Assembly (NCBI RefSeq): GCF_014805685.1
Contig: NC_060907.1
Span: forward strand, 62,001-126,000
Length of the DNA stretch: 64,000 nucleotides
Source: Silurus meridionalis
Taxonomy: Eukaryota; Chordata; Actinopteri; Siluriformes; Siluridae
Direction of reading: 5' to 3'
Part shown: positions 33,401 through 48,030 of the stretch, one piece after another
Layout: the number at the start of each line of letters is the position of its first letter
Position numbering within the stretch: the first letter of the stretch is position 1
Made by a program: the position numbers and the translations under genes
The notes under the pieces: model-generated
What the model was told of the DNA's origin: nothing
Database searches by the model: none
Seen by the model: only the letters and a program-made list of their open reading frames with translations

Positions 33401-36400
33401 ATTTCAAAGGATGCACTGGGGAAAGGAGTGGTTGTACGGAGGGCATTGCTAGTGGTGGACATGTTGACATTTGTTCCAGCAGAAGTGCTGATTTCAAAGC
33501 TTGTATTAGTGGAAGCAGTGGTGTTAAGCAGGGCATTGCTAGTGGCAGACATGTTGTTATTAGTTTTAGGAGAAGTGTTGGTTTCAATGCTTGGCAAGGG
33601 GGAAGCAGTAGTTGTAAGAAGGTCATTACTGATTGTAGACATGTTGATATGTGCTCCAATAGATTTGCTAATATCAAAGCTAGTCATGGGGGAAGCACTA
33701 GTGATAAGGGAATTGTTAGCAGTTGTCATGTTGACACTAGTGCCAGAATTGTTTTGAAAAGAAGCGGTGATTTCAATATTTTTAGTGGCAGAAGCATTGG
33801 CAGTATAGAAGGCATTGCTAGTGGCAGTGACATTTGTTCCAGCTGAAGTGCTGATTTCAAAGCTTGTAGTAATTGAAGCAGTGGTTGTCAGGGGGGCATT
33901 GCTAGTGGCAGACATATTGTCATTGGTGCCAGTGTTGGTTTCAAAGCTTGTCAAAGGAAAAGCGGTAATTGTTAGAAGGTCATTGCTAGTGGAAGATTTG
34001 TTAACATTTGCTCCATTAGAAGTGCTAATTTCAAAGCTTGTCATGGGGGAGGTACTAGTGATAAGGGCATTGCTGATGGTTGTCATGTTGACAATGGTGC
34101 CAGAATTGTTTGGGAAAGAAGTGGTGATTTCAATATTTGCAGTGAGAGAAGCATTGGTAGTATAGAAGGCATTGCTAGTGGCAGTGATATTGACATTTGT
34201 TTCGGCAGAGGTGCCAATTTCAAAGCTTGCACTAGTGGAAGGATTTGTTGTAAGGAGGAAATTACTAGTGGCAGACATGTCAGCATTTTTTTCAGCAATA
34301 GTGCTCATTTCAATGCTTGTCACGAGGGAAGCATTAGCTGTAAGAAGAGCATTGCTAGTTGTAGACATGTTGACATGTGCTCCAATAGAAGTGCTCATTT
34401 CAAAGCCAGTCATGGGGGTATTAGAAGGGGCGGTTGTGTCGGCCGTTGTTCCAACAGTGGAAATGTCTTTGAAACTTGTAACAGGGGAAGCATTGGTGCT
34501 GAGAATGGCATTTGTATCTGTAGATGTGTTGATAATTGTTGTCATTGTGTTGACACTGGATATGGTAGTGTCAATAGATGTCATGGAACTTGTAGTGATG
34601 ACTGTGGAATAATTATTGCTCTTTGAGTTGATAATGCCAAGATTCAGCATATTTAATTCAGATGGGATCTGTTGTGATACCCAAGACTGAACTGCTGAAG
34701 AATTCTCAAACAGTTTTAAATCTGCCACATTTAACCCCATTAGAGACTGTACAGTTTTGACATTCAGGGCCTAACAAAAACACAAAAGAGGATTTTCTCA
34801 GTTAATTAACTCAGTTAATAAACTTGTTATATATCTCAATGTATATTCCTTTCTGCTTTATAGAAAAGAAGTAAAGTAAATATTTTTTGTTTGTATTCAT
34901 ACATAAAGAACAGCCAGGTTCAGTCCAATGAATGTTGTAATGTCCATGCTGATGTTATGAGTTGAAAGGTCCTGTATGTCCTCCACAGAAGCTCCGCCTA
35001 GACACACACACACAAATGTATATATGTGTGTGTGTGTATGTATGTATGTATAAACATTATGACTAGTGAAGTAAATAACATTGATTATCTCTTTATCATG
35101 GCACCTGCCAGTGGGTGGGATATACATCTGGATCCGATCAGGAATAACATTATAACCACCTATGTAATATTGTGTTGGCCCCCCTTTTGCTGCAAAAACA
35201 GCCATGACCCATCAAGATATGCACTCCACTAGACCCCTTAAGTTGTGCGGTGCTCCTAGCACCAAGATGTTAGCAGCAGATCCTTTAAGAACTGTTGTGA
35301 GGTGGGGCCTACATACATAGGACTTGTTTGTCCAGCACAGCCCAATGCTCAAGATGCTCAATTGGATTGAGGACAAAATGTTCACTTGCTGCCTAATATA
35401 TCCCATGCTCTAACTGGTGCAATGATGAAGAGATAATAATGTTATTGAATTTACTTGTCAGTGGTCATAATGTTATGCCTGATAGGAGTATTAGTGAACA
35501 TTTTTCGCCAAGACTCATCGATGCACGTGAGGAGCAAAGGCTGGCCTACTGCAACAGACCAGCTACTGCAGCTCAAATTGCTAAAGAAGTTAATGCTCTA
35601 ACGATTACGACTGTTTTGACAACAAAAGGGAACCGATATAATATTAGGCAGGTGGTTATAATGGTATACCTGATCAGTGACAATAAAGTTTTACCTGGTT
35701 GTGTATAACTAAGTGCATCAATCTACAAATTACCAAAACATAACAAAACAATTATAAAATAATGGAAATGCAATCTGTATTGCATTATGAGATTATAGTA
35801 AAGTCAGTGATAATTATTATTTGTAAGTTCAACCTGTCTGGCATCAACAATGATGTTGAATGTACATTCGTGATTTTATGAGCATGTAAATTCAGACATT
35901 GTGGAAATGTTAAATGATTGGGTGGTGGGATGATAGCATGTATGAGCAGGAGTGAAGTTCATTTCATGTAAATATTAATTGTCTGGAGAGAGAATATCAA
36001 ACAATTATACATTTAGTTAGTGGTTGTTTTACCTAGATAAGGTATCAAGAGTCGGTAATATGTTGTGGCATTGCTGCGAAAATTGCTAAATGAAGATTTG
36101 GCAATGATGAACAGAGCAGATTTTTGTTGGATTGAACATGAAGTCAGATCTGGAGGCAAGACCATCCTGCATAGAGAAAAAAGGAAACATCATGAACACT
36201 ACAGTACTCAAATCATTCTTAAATCTCTTTTTTTTTGCTTTTCTGTGTTTATGTATGTATGAACATGTTTGTGTTACTTACTACTTACATTAGACTTTCA
36301 GCAGTGATATTTTCAAGTACATTGATGTCTAATGTACAGATGTTAGAACCAATGACATTTAATTCAGCACTTCCCAGAGAGTGATTATCCATGCTCAGAT

Positions 36401-37034
36401 ATTTCATGATGATTGCTTTACTCTAGAAAAAAAAACACAAACAATATTCAGGTAGCAAGCACATAATTGTCTGAGCATTAGATATGTTAAGACCCTTAAC
36501 CCTCAAGTGCTCAGTTGTATAAATTAGATAATTGTAAGTTGCTCTGGAATAGGCATTTGCCAAATGTCATAAATGTAATTGTGTTTCTCTTTTCTCTTTC
36601 TCTCACAGACGCTCTTTCTTTCACTCTATACCAAATCAAAGATGCTCTCTCTTCTTCGCTATATAGGTTCAAACATGACCTAGCTCTCTTTTTCTCTCTA
36701 CATAGGATCACAGATGTTTTCTCTTCCCCTCTATATAGGGTCACAGATGGTTTTACTTTCACTCTATAAAGGATCACAGATGTTTTCTCTTCCCCTCTAT
36801 ATAGGGTCACAGATGGTTTTACTTTCACTCTATAAAGGATCACAGATCTTCCTCTATATTGGGTCTCTCTCTTCCTCTCTGTCTTGCTCTCGTTCTCTGA
36901 TGGATTAGAGATTCTCTCTGTTTCTCTGATTAAAGGATTGCAGGTGCTCATGATTTCTCTCTTCCCATCTCTCTCAGAGGAGAGGAATGTGGCATTAAGA
37001 TAAATAATAAATAAATGGCAAAAAAATACTTTAA

Positions 37035-37070
<36 letters not shown>

Positions 37071-37892
37071 CTCATAAACATTTAAACTTACACTCACACA
37101 CTTTTACATCCATCCATTACCTTTTCTGGTTCCCAGCTTCCATCATTTGAGTCCAGTAAAGAGGACAGCGTATCAATTATAGTAATGTTCCATTTGCTAA
37201 TAGCATCAATAGATGCTACCCGAGACGTGGAACCTAGTAGTTGCAGCACATCATCATTAAGGCCTGATGGATAAATCTAGATATGCAAAAATTTAAAAAA
37301 ATTTTATTATACCACCTGGCACACAATATCCAAAAGTTTATTTGGGTAAATCCAACATTCACACAAAGTCTGACTTTGAACTTATAACCCAAAACAAACC
37401 TTGATTGAGAGATTATTCATTTTGCAAACATATAGCATGCAAGAATCATATTTAAACACACACTGCAAAAAATAACAGAATACTATGGTAGAAAAGCACA
37501 AACAACCTTGTATTTCTCATAATACCTGGTTTAACTTGTTCAGAATGACATTCTGGAGGCTGGTGTCCACCACTTTCTCAGTAATGGCTGCCAGGTTGTC
37601 CTGTAGGACATCGATGTCCAGATACAGATCAAACAGCGTGGAGTTAAAGCCGTAAGGAAACGATGTATCTGCAATTGTTGCTGCTGTGATCTTGCTCACT
37701 GTTAGACACAGAAGGTTTAGAGTTACTCAGTAATGGACAGAATCTAAAACCTGTCCATGTACCTTAATGTGTACCATTACCTGTAGTGCTTTCTGAGTTG
37801 CATTCTGTAAAGAATGCACTTAGTTTCTTTATTGGGAGCTTCTGCTTCCTCAGGACTGAAAGAACTTTCCTTTTTACATTCTATAAACAATG

Positions 37893-37969
<77 letters not shown>

Positions 37970-39468
37970 AAACACACATTCAATTAGTCCAGATAGTATA
38001 ACACTGGGTTAATAAATCAATCAAAATCATAAATGCAAAGCTGAACATGTTTACATACAAAGCTAAGCTTGTTGCAGAGGTCTGATTTGAAATAAACAGC
38101 CAGCATGCCGAGTTGTTCCACGGTCTGCTCATTCCATGTTGATGGATTACTGATTAAATAAAAATAATGTCAAAGATATAATACTAATAATATAATACAA
38201 ATACAAACACACATTATTTATTTTGTTTCATGACCTTTTTAGGCTTTTCAATTTAAATGTTAAAATGTGATTTTTCTTTTCTACAACTCTACCACATATA
38301 AAAGATATGTGCTAATGCACAAGATGTTCTGTCTTACCCATAAGTAGTGTTTCCACTGAGCAGCAGTGACTGTATAGCAGTGATCTGAGAATCAGAAAGA
38401 TCTTCACAGTTCTTTAGTTTCTCCAAAATGAGAGGGTCAGAGTTCTGAATGTAGGAGAATTCCAGTGTGCAGGCCATATTCCCAAGAACATCCACCTGAT
38501 CCCCGGTCAGGCTCACACCAGATATACCCTACAGCATCACAAACCATAAAGTAGTGTCACACAGAATCTCTAAAAATGGGGGACTTGTGAGGAATCCAAT
38601 ATTTTGTTTCAAAATACTTGTCTTTTATATGAACTTGAACATTTTTTCTAATAAATTAACCCGATTATATGTTCTTGATAGATCACAAAACACTTATGGA
38701 AGGGAATTTGCTGATTGCAATAGATGAATATTTCAACACTGGAAGTTCACGAGACACAAATCGAATGTAACATTTGGTGCAATTTAGTGATAGGTTTTCC
38801 AAGATTTAATTGCTAAGAATGAATGTGTTGGGCTGTAAACATGTTACTGTGTATGTATTACCAGGCAGTCCTTTGCATTGTTGAACAGGTTGGTCATTTT
38901 GTCAAGGACAGGAGAAACAACATAGAAATCTGCTTTGCCCAGGGCACTGAAATATGACTGGCAGTTCACCTTCGGTATCTTCTCATAGCTACAACACACG
39001 GATAGCAAACAACCCACAATCTTAATTTCAGACACATGAAACCATCAAGTGGGAATGCAGGAGACATGTGTATTATCTTTTATAGTCAGTATTTTGTGTG
39101 TGTGAAAGTGTTCCACACCTGTAGTACAGTAGCAGGTCAGAGGGGACATCAGTAAAGTTAACAAATGGATCTTGTTTTACGTAGTTGTACATGCAGATCA
39201 GCTGAAACACAGAATGCATTGTGATTGTGTAGTTTCTCGTTTACTAGTCAAGGTTTGGGTCCACATGCTGTCTCTGTCTCAGGCTTTGTGCAGAATGTGA
39301 AAGAATATCAGAGTGTATCTACCTGAGCCTCTTCCAGGACAACCTTGTCTCTGTCTGCACGTGGTCTACAGGCTTTCACTAGATCTTTGGCTTTTTGTAT
39401 TGGCAGAGTCTGAACTGAACCACAGGAGAATCCCTGCAGTACTGATGGTGACAGACTGTGGGGAGAAA

Positions 39469-39514
<46 letters not shown>

Positions 39515-39599
39515 CAAACACAGACACACACTCAATGACTAGTTTATTGACCAAATTGCAATCTTAGCAAGTCAGGTTGTGTGTGAGTGTCTGTGTGTT

Positions 39600-39662
<63 letters not shown>

Positions 39663-41259
39663 CTGTGTGTTTCTAACTCACTCTTCTGGATTATCACTGG
39701 CACTTGCCACTGCACCAAACAGCATCATAGCCTGGTAGGAATGAAAGACAAATCATTGCATTTATGGGAATACCAGTATAAAAAAGTGATTTACAAAGTG
39801 GGTCTGTTCAGTTACCTGTTCATGACTCCAGCTTTTGTTATTGATGAGTGAAATTTCCACAGAGCTCAGTGATGTCAATAGAACAAGCGGAATATACATC
39901 ACCAGTGCATCTGGAACATTCTGTATCACTTCAGTTTGGTCTACAGAGATTACCTGGAAAAAAAGTGTTGGAGCAGACTTCAACATCAACAAACTATTGA
40001 TTCCATACAATTACAAAGCTGTATAGGAGACAGTCACAGAAATGTACATAACAGTAATGTGTTTGTGTGTATGCATGCGTGTATGTGTGTGTGTGCTTGT
40101 GTAAAAAGAGTGTATACCTTTTGGACAAATGTCTCTTGCAGAATAACTGGTGCTGATAAAATGTTATTGATGAACGTTACATTTTGTGATAAAGACATAA
40201 TCTGAGAAGATGGGAGGATGGAGATGGTTGCAGAAGGAACACCACCAATAAGTGTTCCCAGTGACAAGACTGAGGAGGCACTGTCGATCTGTGAGATAAT
40301 ACATAAAAGAAATCATTCTGATATTTCCACATGAACGCAACAAGAGAATGTTTAAATTACAGGACTTTGAGAAATAGCGTGTAATTAGTTAATATATCAA
40401 AAGGAAATACAATTTTGTTCTTCACAGGTTGATTTTGTGAAATAGCTTCAACTTGATGTGATTTCATTTCCAGCAGCATAGACTGTCATTCCTGACAATT
40501 TTGCAATGTACACTCACATTAAAGCCTGAACTAATGATGCTCTGGATGAGGGCATTCAATTGGCCCTGGTCCCAGCCACTGATGATACTGAGTGTAGACA
40601 GTGTAGTGTTTAACACATTGGAGGGGGCAGAGTTTATCTGGCCCACAGTCAGGCCCACGCACTGGCTACCCAACTTTTGGATGGCATCTGTTGTTATATT
40701 GGGGAACTTTGCTACCAGCACCGCTGTAACCTGAAAAGAGAAGAGGATTATAGATAACGGGTACTGCTACACTAGCTGATTAGTAAACAGGCAGAGACTT
40801 ATTTATTGATCACCTCTGGATTAAATTCTGTACAGAAGTTGTTGATCTTAGTGAGGATGGTCTGAATGTCTGCATCTCCAAGAGGAACAAACATGGAGGA
40901 AGGACTTTGACACAGCAGCTCAGGTGGCAATCTATAAGAACACAAATACGCTTTTAGAATGCTTTATACAAGGCTGGATGAAGAAATAGAAGAAGTAGTT
41001 GATAATGTGTAGAGTCTAGTGTTACCTGAGTGGGCTGAAGTCAGGATTCTGGAGGTACAACTCTCTTGTGTAGTACTGCAGGACACTGGCTGAAATGTTT
41101 GCATTGTTGAACAACTGAAGATTTTCAGAGTTCTTCAGGAACACACTTGACTAAAGAACATAATAAACCACACATTAATACGTCACTATGAGTGTGTGTT
41201 GCAGGATGTATTTAGCTGATATCGGTCCAAATTACTAAAATAGATAATTACACGTATGC

Positions 41260-41324
<65 letters not shown>

Positions 41325-42633
41325 AGTGTGTGCTACCATGTTTCCTGATAGGAATAATTGAAGATCAGTGAGGGTGATGAAGGTGATGAAGAATCCGATA
41401 TTATCGACAAACCAGGCAGTGGAGTTCAGAAGAGGATCTGAAGAGTTATAGCAGCGAGGGCTGCCATCTGCAAATTACACATAAACATAGTTTTGTTGAG
41501 ACACACATATTGTACATACACATGTACCGGAAACAAAAGTGAAGTACATTTAATCAGAGAGAAAGAGAGAGGGATAGAAAACAGAAGAAAAGAGTTTATA
41601 CTTACTGCCGCTGCTTAAATACTCTTTAATAGAGCTGTACACATCAGCTGGGGTGAAATCAGCTGCAGCAAAGGTGTAGTTGTCCCCTAGGATGGACACC
41701 CTGCTCACAAACACACATATAGAGGAAATGTTTTACTAGGGATACTTGTTTTTTAAGCCAACAGACAAAGGTCTGTGTTTGTGCTGAGAACCCTGTGTAA
41801 TGCTGAATGCAACAAAGACTCACAGTTTCCTGTATGACAGACAAGAGGCACCACTGAGCTGGGTGGAGCTGATGAGCTGAGAGCTGAGGTAGGGCAGGTA
41901 GTGAAGCAGTGTGACATTAAACCACTGTTCTACATCAGCCTGAGATGAGGCACTATGCACGAGGCCACACACACTCTAATGTTCGGCTGGCCAGAGCTGA
42001 GGACAAAACAGGCTCCTGTAAAGAGATACAGGGATTACTCTATCTGTTAATATAACAAAAAAGTAAGCAACATGCATGGGCAACAGCAAAAGTGAAATGA
42101 AGAAAATACCATCTCCAGGTACTGAGTGGTTCTGTTGTAATTGTTAAGTAGTGTGCAGAGTTCAGAACCATTAATCACTGGGTTTGTGCTTTTCAGATAC
42201 TCGCTGAGTTCTTCCGTTGAGATGGAGCTCAAAATCTAGAGGACACAGAGGAGGGACACCACACTCATTACAGAGGAAGGAGTGGTTAACTTACTGTTTA
42301 CTACGAAAACTGTTATTGAGCGTTTCACTGATGTGAACAGTGTTCGAGAGCAGAAGTACCTCTGCCTGTCGATCAGCCGGAATAAGGGACAGGAAATCAT
42401 TTAGGTCAGGGAATCCAAAACTGAGGAACAACTGTTTCAGGAACATGTAGAAGCTCCCACTGCCATAGCAGCTCAAGCCTGTTAGGCAACAGAGGGCACT
42501 AATGAAAATGTCTGTGGTGTATTCAGATTGATGATATCAGTGAATGTTGAACATTCCTTTGACCGAACTCATCATCAGTCAGTCAAATCAACTTATCACC
42601 CTCTACATACAGCATAATACAAAATACACACAA

Positions 42634-42689
<56 letters not shown>

Positions 42690-45155
42690 TGGCTGGACTG
42701 GTACTTCAGATAGTCTTGTATGTAACTGAAGATAGTGTTGGACTGTGTTACAGAGAGGTTACTGTACACATTATTAAGGCCTTTCACTCTGTAAACACAC
42801 CAATAGAAATAGACAAATTACAAATGAAAAGAAAAAAAAAATAATGAATTAAATTGAAAGTAAAAATATTAGATTTCTGAGTTCATGTCGAGGAGAAGCT
42901 CACATCTCTGTAGGAGTCACAGCTGATGTTCATGGGGATGATCGACAGGGTGCTTGGACCAGTCACAGGAAGGAAGATGGAAAGGTAAGTCTGGAACCAC
43001 AGTGCAAAGTCCTTCGAGCTGAAACTTTGGAAGTGAGGCGCCAGATTCATTAACGTTATGTTCAGAATGGTGTCTGATGTTGCTGAAGGAATGCTAGTCA
43101 TGTTCATCTGCAAACACACATCAGCATCCATTAAAAGTCTGCAAATACTTGGACTGCATACATTCGTATGCACAGAATAAATGTCTTTTATTTTACAAGA
43201 AAATAGGCTACAGAGATCCTCACTTGTATTGCAATCTGGCTGAAGGCTGTGAAGAAGCTGACAAGTTGATTCAGATCTAAAGATGTGATCATACGGCCAA
43301 ACACCTCTCTAAACACAGAGTCATTTCCCAACACTCCTGCATCTGGCTGCAAAATGAACTCAGCTTTCTGCTCACTGGACAGTAAACCAACACTGCAACC
43401 TGCAGGACAAAACATTCATGTCAGACATTCTGTTCACAACAGGTCTACAAGGAAAACAAGCAACACTGGTACAGCAGCTATATGTTCTCTCAGCCAAAAC
43501 CCAAAGACCAACTGTTCCTACTACACTCTTGTGAACACAAACGAAACAAGTAATTGCTGCAATTGTGATGTTACTCACACTGGAGAAATTAGCATTTAGA
43601 ATTTGGAGCTCCTTTAAGGTGGCATAATTGCTGAAATTGCCAAGGTTCTTTTCAAACCAGTCATTGCTGCCAGAAGTGTTGGAAAAACAGCCAGGATCTA
43701 AAAGGATCAGAGATCATTGGATTAATGAATCAAATTATTCTTAATTGTCTTATATATTTTCATCTAGGTAAACCATCGTTTTAAACTATTCAGACTAAAA
43801 CAAGTCACAGACTGCCACGTGTCTGTTTCAGGTTTCTAAACATATAAAGGAGACTATGTACCTGGCAAGTCAACTCTTGACAGGAAGGGAAAGATGAATG
43901 AAGTAAAGACCCACTGCTTCTGTTTCTTTGTCATAAGTGATTCCTGACTACCGAGAGCCTCCACCCTAATTTGAATGGAACAGATTAGATTTTCACATGA
44001 ACTACATCATCTTCATGTCTTAAATAACACATCTGGAGTTTCTAAATTCCAGTGACCATACTTACACAATTTGGTATGTCTCACAGCTGAAGGTTTTGGA
44101 ACTGATGCTGAACAGAAAGTCTGTGGACACTGATGACAAAAATAGTCTGAGCCTTATCTGGAACCACTTGCTTATGAAAGTAGCATTCGTTAACTGTGCT
44201 GCTGTGAAGTCCTTGATTATCACCTCCCCAATGGCATCAAGCATATTTGGGTTGAATTGAATGCTGCTGTTGGTCTGCATGAAAGATTACATGATTCAAT
44301 GCATAGTTAACCAAAATGTTTTGCTTTTTTTTCTTAAACACCAGGTAAATGTTCTTACTATGCTTGAAAACCTGTCCAGTGCATTCTCCAATGATCCAGC
44401 AAAATTCTGGAAGAAATGCTTCCAAAGATCTTTAGAGTAGGTCAGGTTATTTTGCAGTTTGCATGTTAACAATGTGAGCAGATCATCAGAGGACAATACA
44501 ACACTTAAAAGACAAAAACAGGTTTTTGTGGTCAACTCATTTTTGGAGTAACAATACTGAACTTAAAGCGAGATATTTTGTTCACAGAAGACTTACTGAT
44601 GAACATGCATAATCAGAAATGTTGAAGTTGCACAGTACTGCAGAAATGTTTCCAGATGCAAAATCTTTAGAAAGTGGGTAACTACGCAGAAAAAAAAACA
44701 ACAGAATTACGCTTTAAAACAACTTAAACATGGTTTCTATAAACTTGATTCTTTGATAGTTTTATAAACAAGCTCACCTGTTAACACCATAACAAGGGTT
44801 GCGGTTGATGAGGCCAAGAGTCAGTGTGTCCAAATCAGATTGGTTTTGTTGTGACACCCAGGATTGAATGGCTGAGGAGTTCTCAAATAGCTTCAGATCA
44901 GCCATGTTTACCCCCAATAGAGCCTTCACTGTGCTCACATTCAGGGTCTGACAAACACAAATTAGTTTAACTCAAGTTCATATTCGATTTTCTATTTGTC
45001 ACTTTATGTAAATCAAACACCTATTCTATTCCTTTTATTATTTATACCTGGAGAACTTCGGGTTTCAGACTAATGAATATGTTGATGTCCATGTTGATGT
45101 TCTGGGTGGAAAGTGCTTCTATATCCTCCACGGGTGCTCCACCTAGTCATAGAGA

Positions 45156-45203
<48 letters not shown>

Positions 45204-46883
45204 AAGAGATTTTAAAGTGTGATAATGTGAGTAACGGTTCCAGCGGCAGTGTACCTGATGCACCAGCAGAGGGAACTATCACCTGAGTAAAGAACAGTTC
45301 TGGTTCTATCGGTTAGTTGCTGTTATTAGCATTTCTATCCAGTGGTCATGCTTAATCCAGTGCAAAGTACTGTGTTTGCTAGCCATCACATTACCAAACC
45401 TATTGTTTTCTTGTTTTCATTGTGTATCGGACTCTTCTACGTTGTACGTCTCTCGTCTCTTTTTTAATTGCTAGAGTTGTTTACCAACTCTACCTTTGCC
45501 TAGCCCTTCTGTTTTTTTTGCCACTGGTGTTTTCAATAAACCGCACATGGATTCAGAACCCTTTTACCTCCACCTCGGCATCACAGAATACTTTGCCCGA
45601 CGGGAATCCAACAGATTTTCATCGGTTGGAATCGGTTGTCACATACCAGGGAGAAATGCTTGTGGCTTACCTCATGAAGTTCAAGGCTCAACAGGCTGCT
45701 AACACTCACCTCCTTCAAGCTATTAATGCCATGCCTGCCAGCCAACATAAACTACTGAAGATGGCTCTTTTGGACAAATTTGATGGTTTCACAAATTACT
45801 GTTGCAAGTTTCTTTGGCAACATAAGGTATATTTTTCCCAACACCAAGTCAAGTTTACTTCTATAGTGCGTTTTACCGTGGACATTGTCTCAAAGCAGCT
45901 TAACAGAATGTAAGAGTTAAGGTGAACAATGTGTATTTATCCCTGATGAGCAAGCCATGGAGATTGTGGCAAGCAAAAACAACCAGACGTTTATAGCTAG
46001 GATTCCACTAAATGCGCTCTGACGCTAACCTTGCTAAATGGCAAAGTGCTGGAATGGGTTTCCGCATTATGGGGCATTGACAAAAGTGGTTAAAAGCTCT
46101 TTAGCTCACTTCACACAGCTGCTCAAGGATGTGTTTCAATACCCAGCAGAAGTCAAATTTATCCACCAAATATGCCATGAAGTTTCGTACCCTTGTCACG
46201 CACAGCAGCTGGAATGGCATGGCACTCCAGGCAGGCGGTAATTGCCTGCAAGGACCAGAACAATTCCTTGTTCCAATACATCACCACAACCATTCAACTG
46301 GACAATCTCTTACAAAATCAGTGCCACACTCGAGAGTTTTACCCTGCTCAAACAATGCCATGCCTGTACCATGCGAGGTTGCCAGTGTCACATAGCCCAT
46401 TGAGCTTGGTAGAACTCTTGTCTGTCCAGAGGAGCGGAGGCATCAAATGCACCTCAAATTATGCTTCAATTGTGGACAAGAACCCAGCGTTGTTTGCAGT
46501 GTCCTAAGGTGAGCTTCAAACCTTGTCTCTACAGTCATTGACTATCGCAACCTGCACTTGATTACAGTGCGTTATCCATATCCACTCCTTCTGGTGCCAT
46601 CCACCCTCAAACAGCTCAGAGAGGCACGATATTTTACTAAACTCGACCTCCGCAGTGCCTATAACTTGATCCGTATTAAAGAGGGGGGACGAGCGGAAAA
46701 CTGGCCTTGACACGACCAGAGGGCACTGTGAATATCGAGCGATGCCGTATGGCCTGGCCAACATGCTGGCGATATTTAATTCATTCATGAATCAAATTCA
46801 TAGAGACATGCTAAATGTATTTTTATTGTGTATGTATAGGATACACAGGGAAACCAAACCCTCTACCTCTGCCTTGGCATCAT

Positions 46884-46924
<41 letters not shown>

Positions 46925-47986
46925 TTACTTTTAATACCAACTACTTCTTTTAAAAGACGTATTTGTTTGTGTGTCTTATCTTTCTTATAAGTGGACATTT
47001 GTTTTACCTAGGTAGGGTGTCATGAGTTGGTAGTACGTAGTGGCATTGCTGCGGAGATTGATAAATGAAGATTTGGCAATGATGTACAGAGCAGATTTCT
47101 GTTGAGTCGAACACAAAGTCAGATCTGGAGGCAGGACCATTCTGCATAGAAAAAAGGAAACATCATGAACACAACCATACCCAAATCATTTTGCTTTTGC
47201 ATGCTTTTGGATGTATGAACATGTTTGTGTGTGTAATTACATTAGGTTCTCAGCAGTGATATTTTCCAGTACATTGATGTCTAATGTACAGATGTAAGAA
47301 CCAATGATATTTATTTCAGCACTTCCCAGAGAATGAATATCAATGTTCAGATATCTCATGATGATTGCTTTACTCTAGAAAAAAAAACACAAACAATATT
47401 CAGGTAGCAAGCACATAATTGTCTGAGCATTAGATATGTTAAGACCCTTAACCCACAAATGTTTAGTTGTATAAATGAGAGAATTGTAAATTGCTCTGGA
47501 AAGGGCATCTGCCAAATGCCATTAATGTAATTGTGTTTCTCTTTTCTCTTTCTCTCACAGACGCTCTTTCTTTCACTCTATACCAAATCAAAGATGCTCT
47601 CTTCTTCGCTATATAGGTTCAAACATGACCTAGCTCTCTTTTTCTCTCTACATAGGATCACAGATGTTTTCTCTTTCACTCTTTAAAGGATCACAGATGA
47701 TTTTTTTCACTCTATAAAGGATCACAGATGTTTTCTCTTCCCCTCTATATAGGGTCACAGATGGTTTTACTTTCACTCTATAAAGGATCACAGATCTTCC
47801 TCTATATTGGGTCTCTCTTCCTCTCTGTCTTGCTCTCGTTCTCTGATGGATTAGAGATTCTCTCTGTTTCTCTGATTAAAGGATTGCAGGTGCTCATGAT
47901 TTCTCTCTTCCCATCTCTCTCAGAGGAGAGGAATGTGGCATTAAGATAAATAATAAATAAATGGCAAAAAAATACTTTAAAGGTCT

Positions 47987-48030
<44 letters not shown>

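Larger units (their letters stand above)
36411..42316. repeat. Recent intragenic duplication, module 2 copy
   Basis: About 5.9 kb covering exon 28 (its edge) to exon 9 matches 47,364-53,285 almost perfectly, introns and microsatellite positions included. The spacing is about 10.96 kb. Confidence 0.88.

Noticed and set aside
30502..34770. CRISPR-like regular array
   Set aside because: Repeats are contiguous, coding and without unique spacers, in a vertebrate gene context. It is a coding minisatellite.
36511..36951. Minus-strand frame of 146 codons with internal repeats ([15 protein letters not shown])
   Set aside because: It is a translation of the intronic minisatellite. It has no splice context and is not kept in the module 1 copy.
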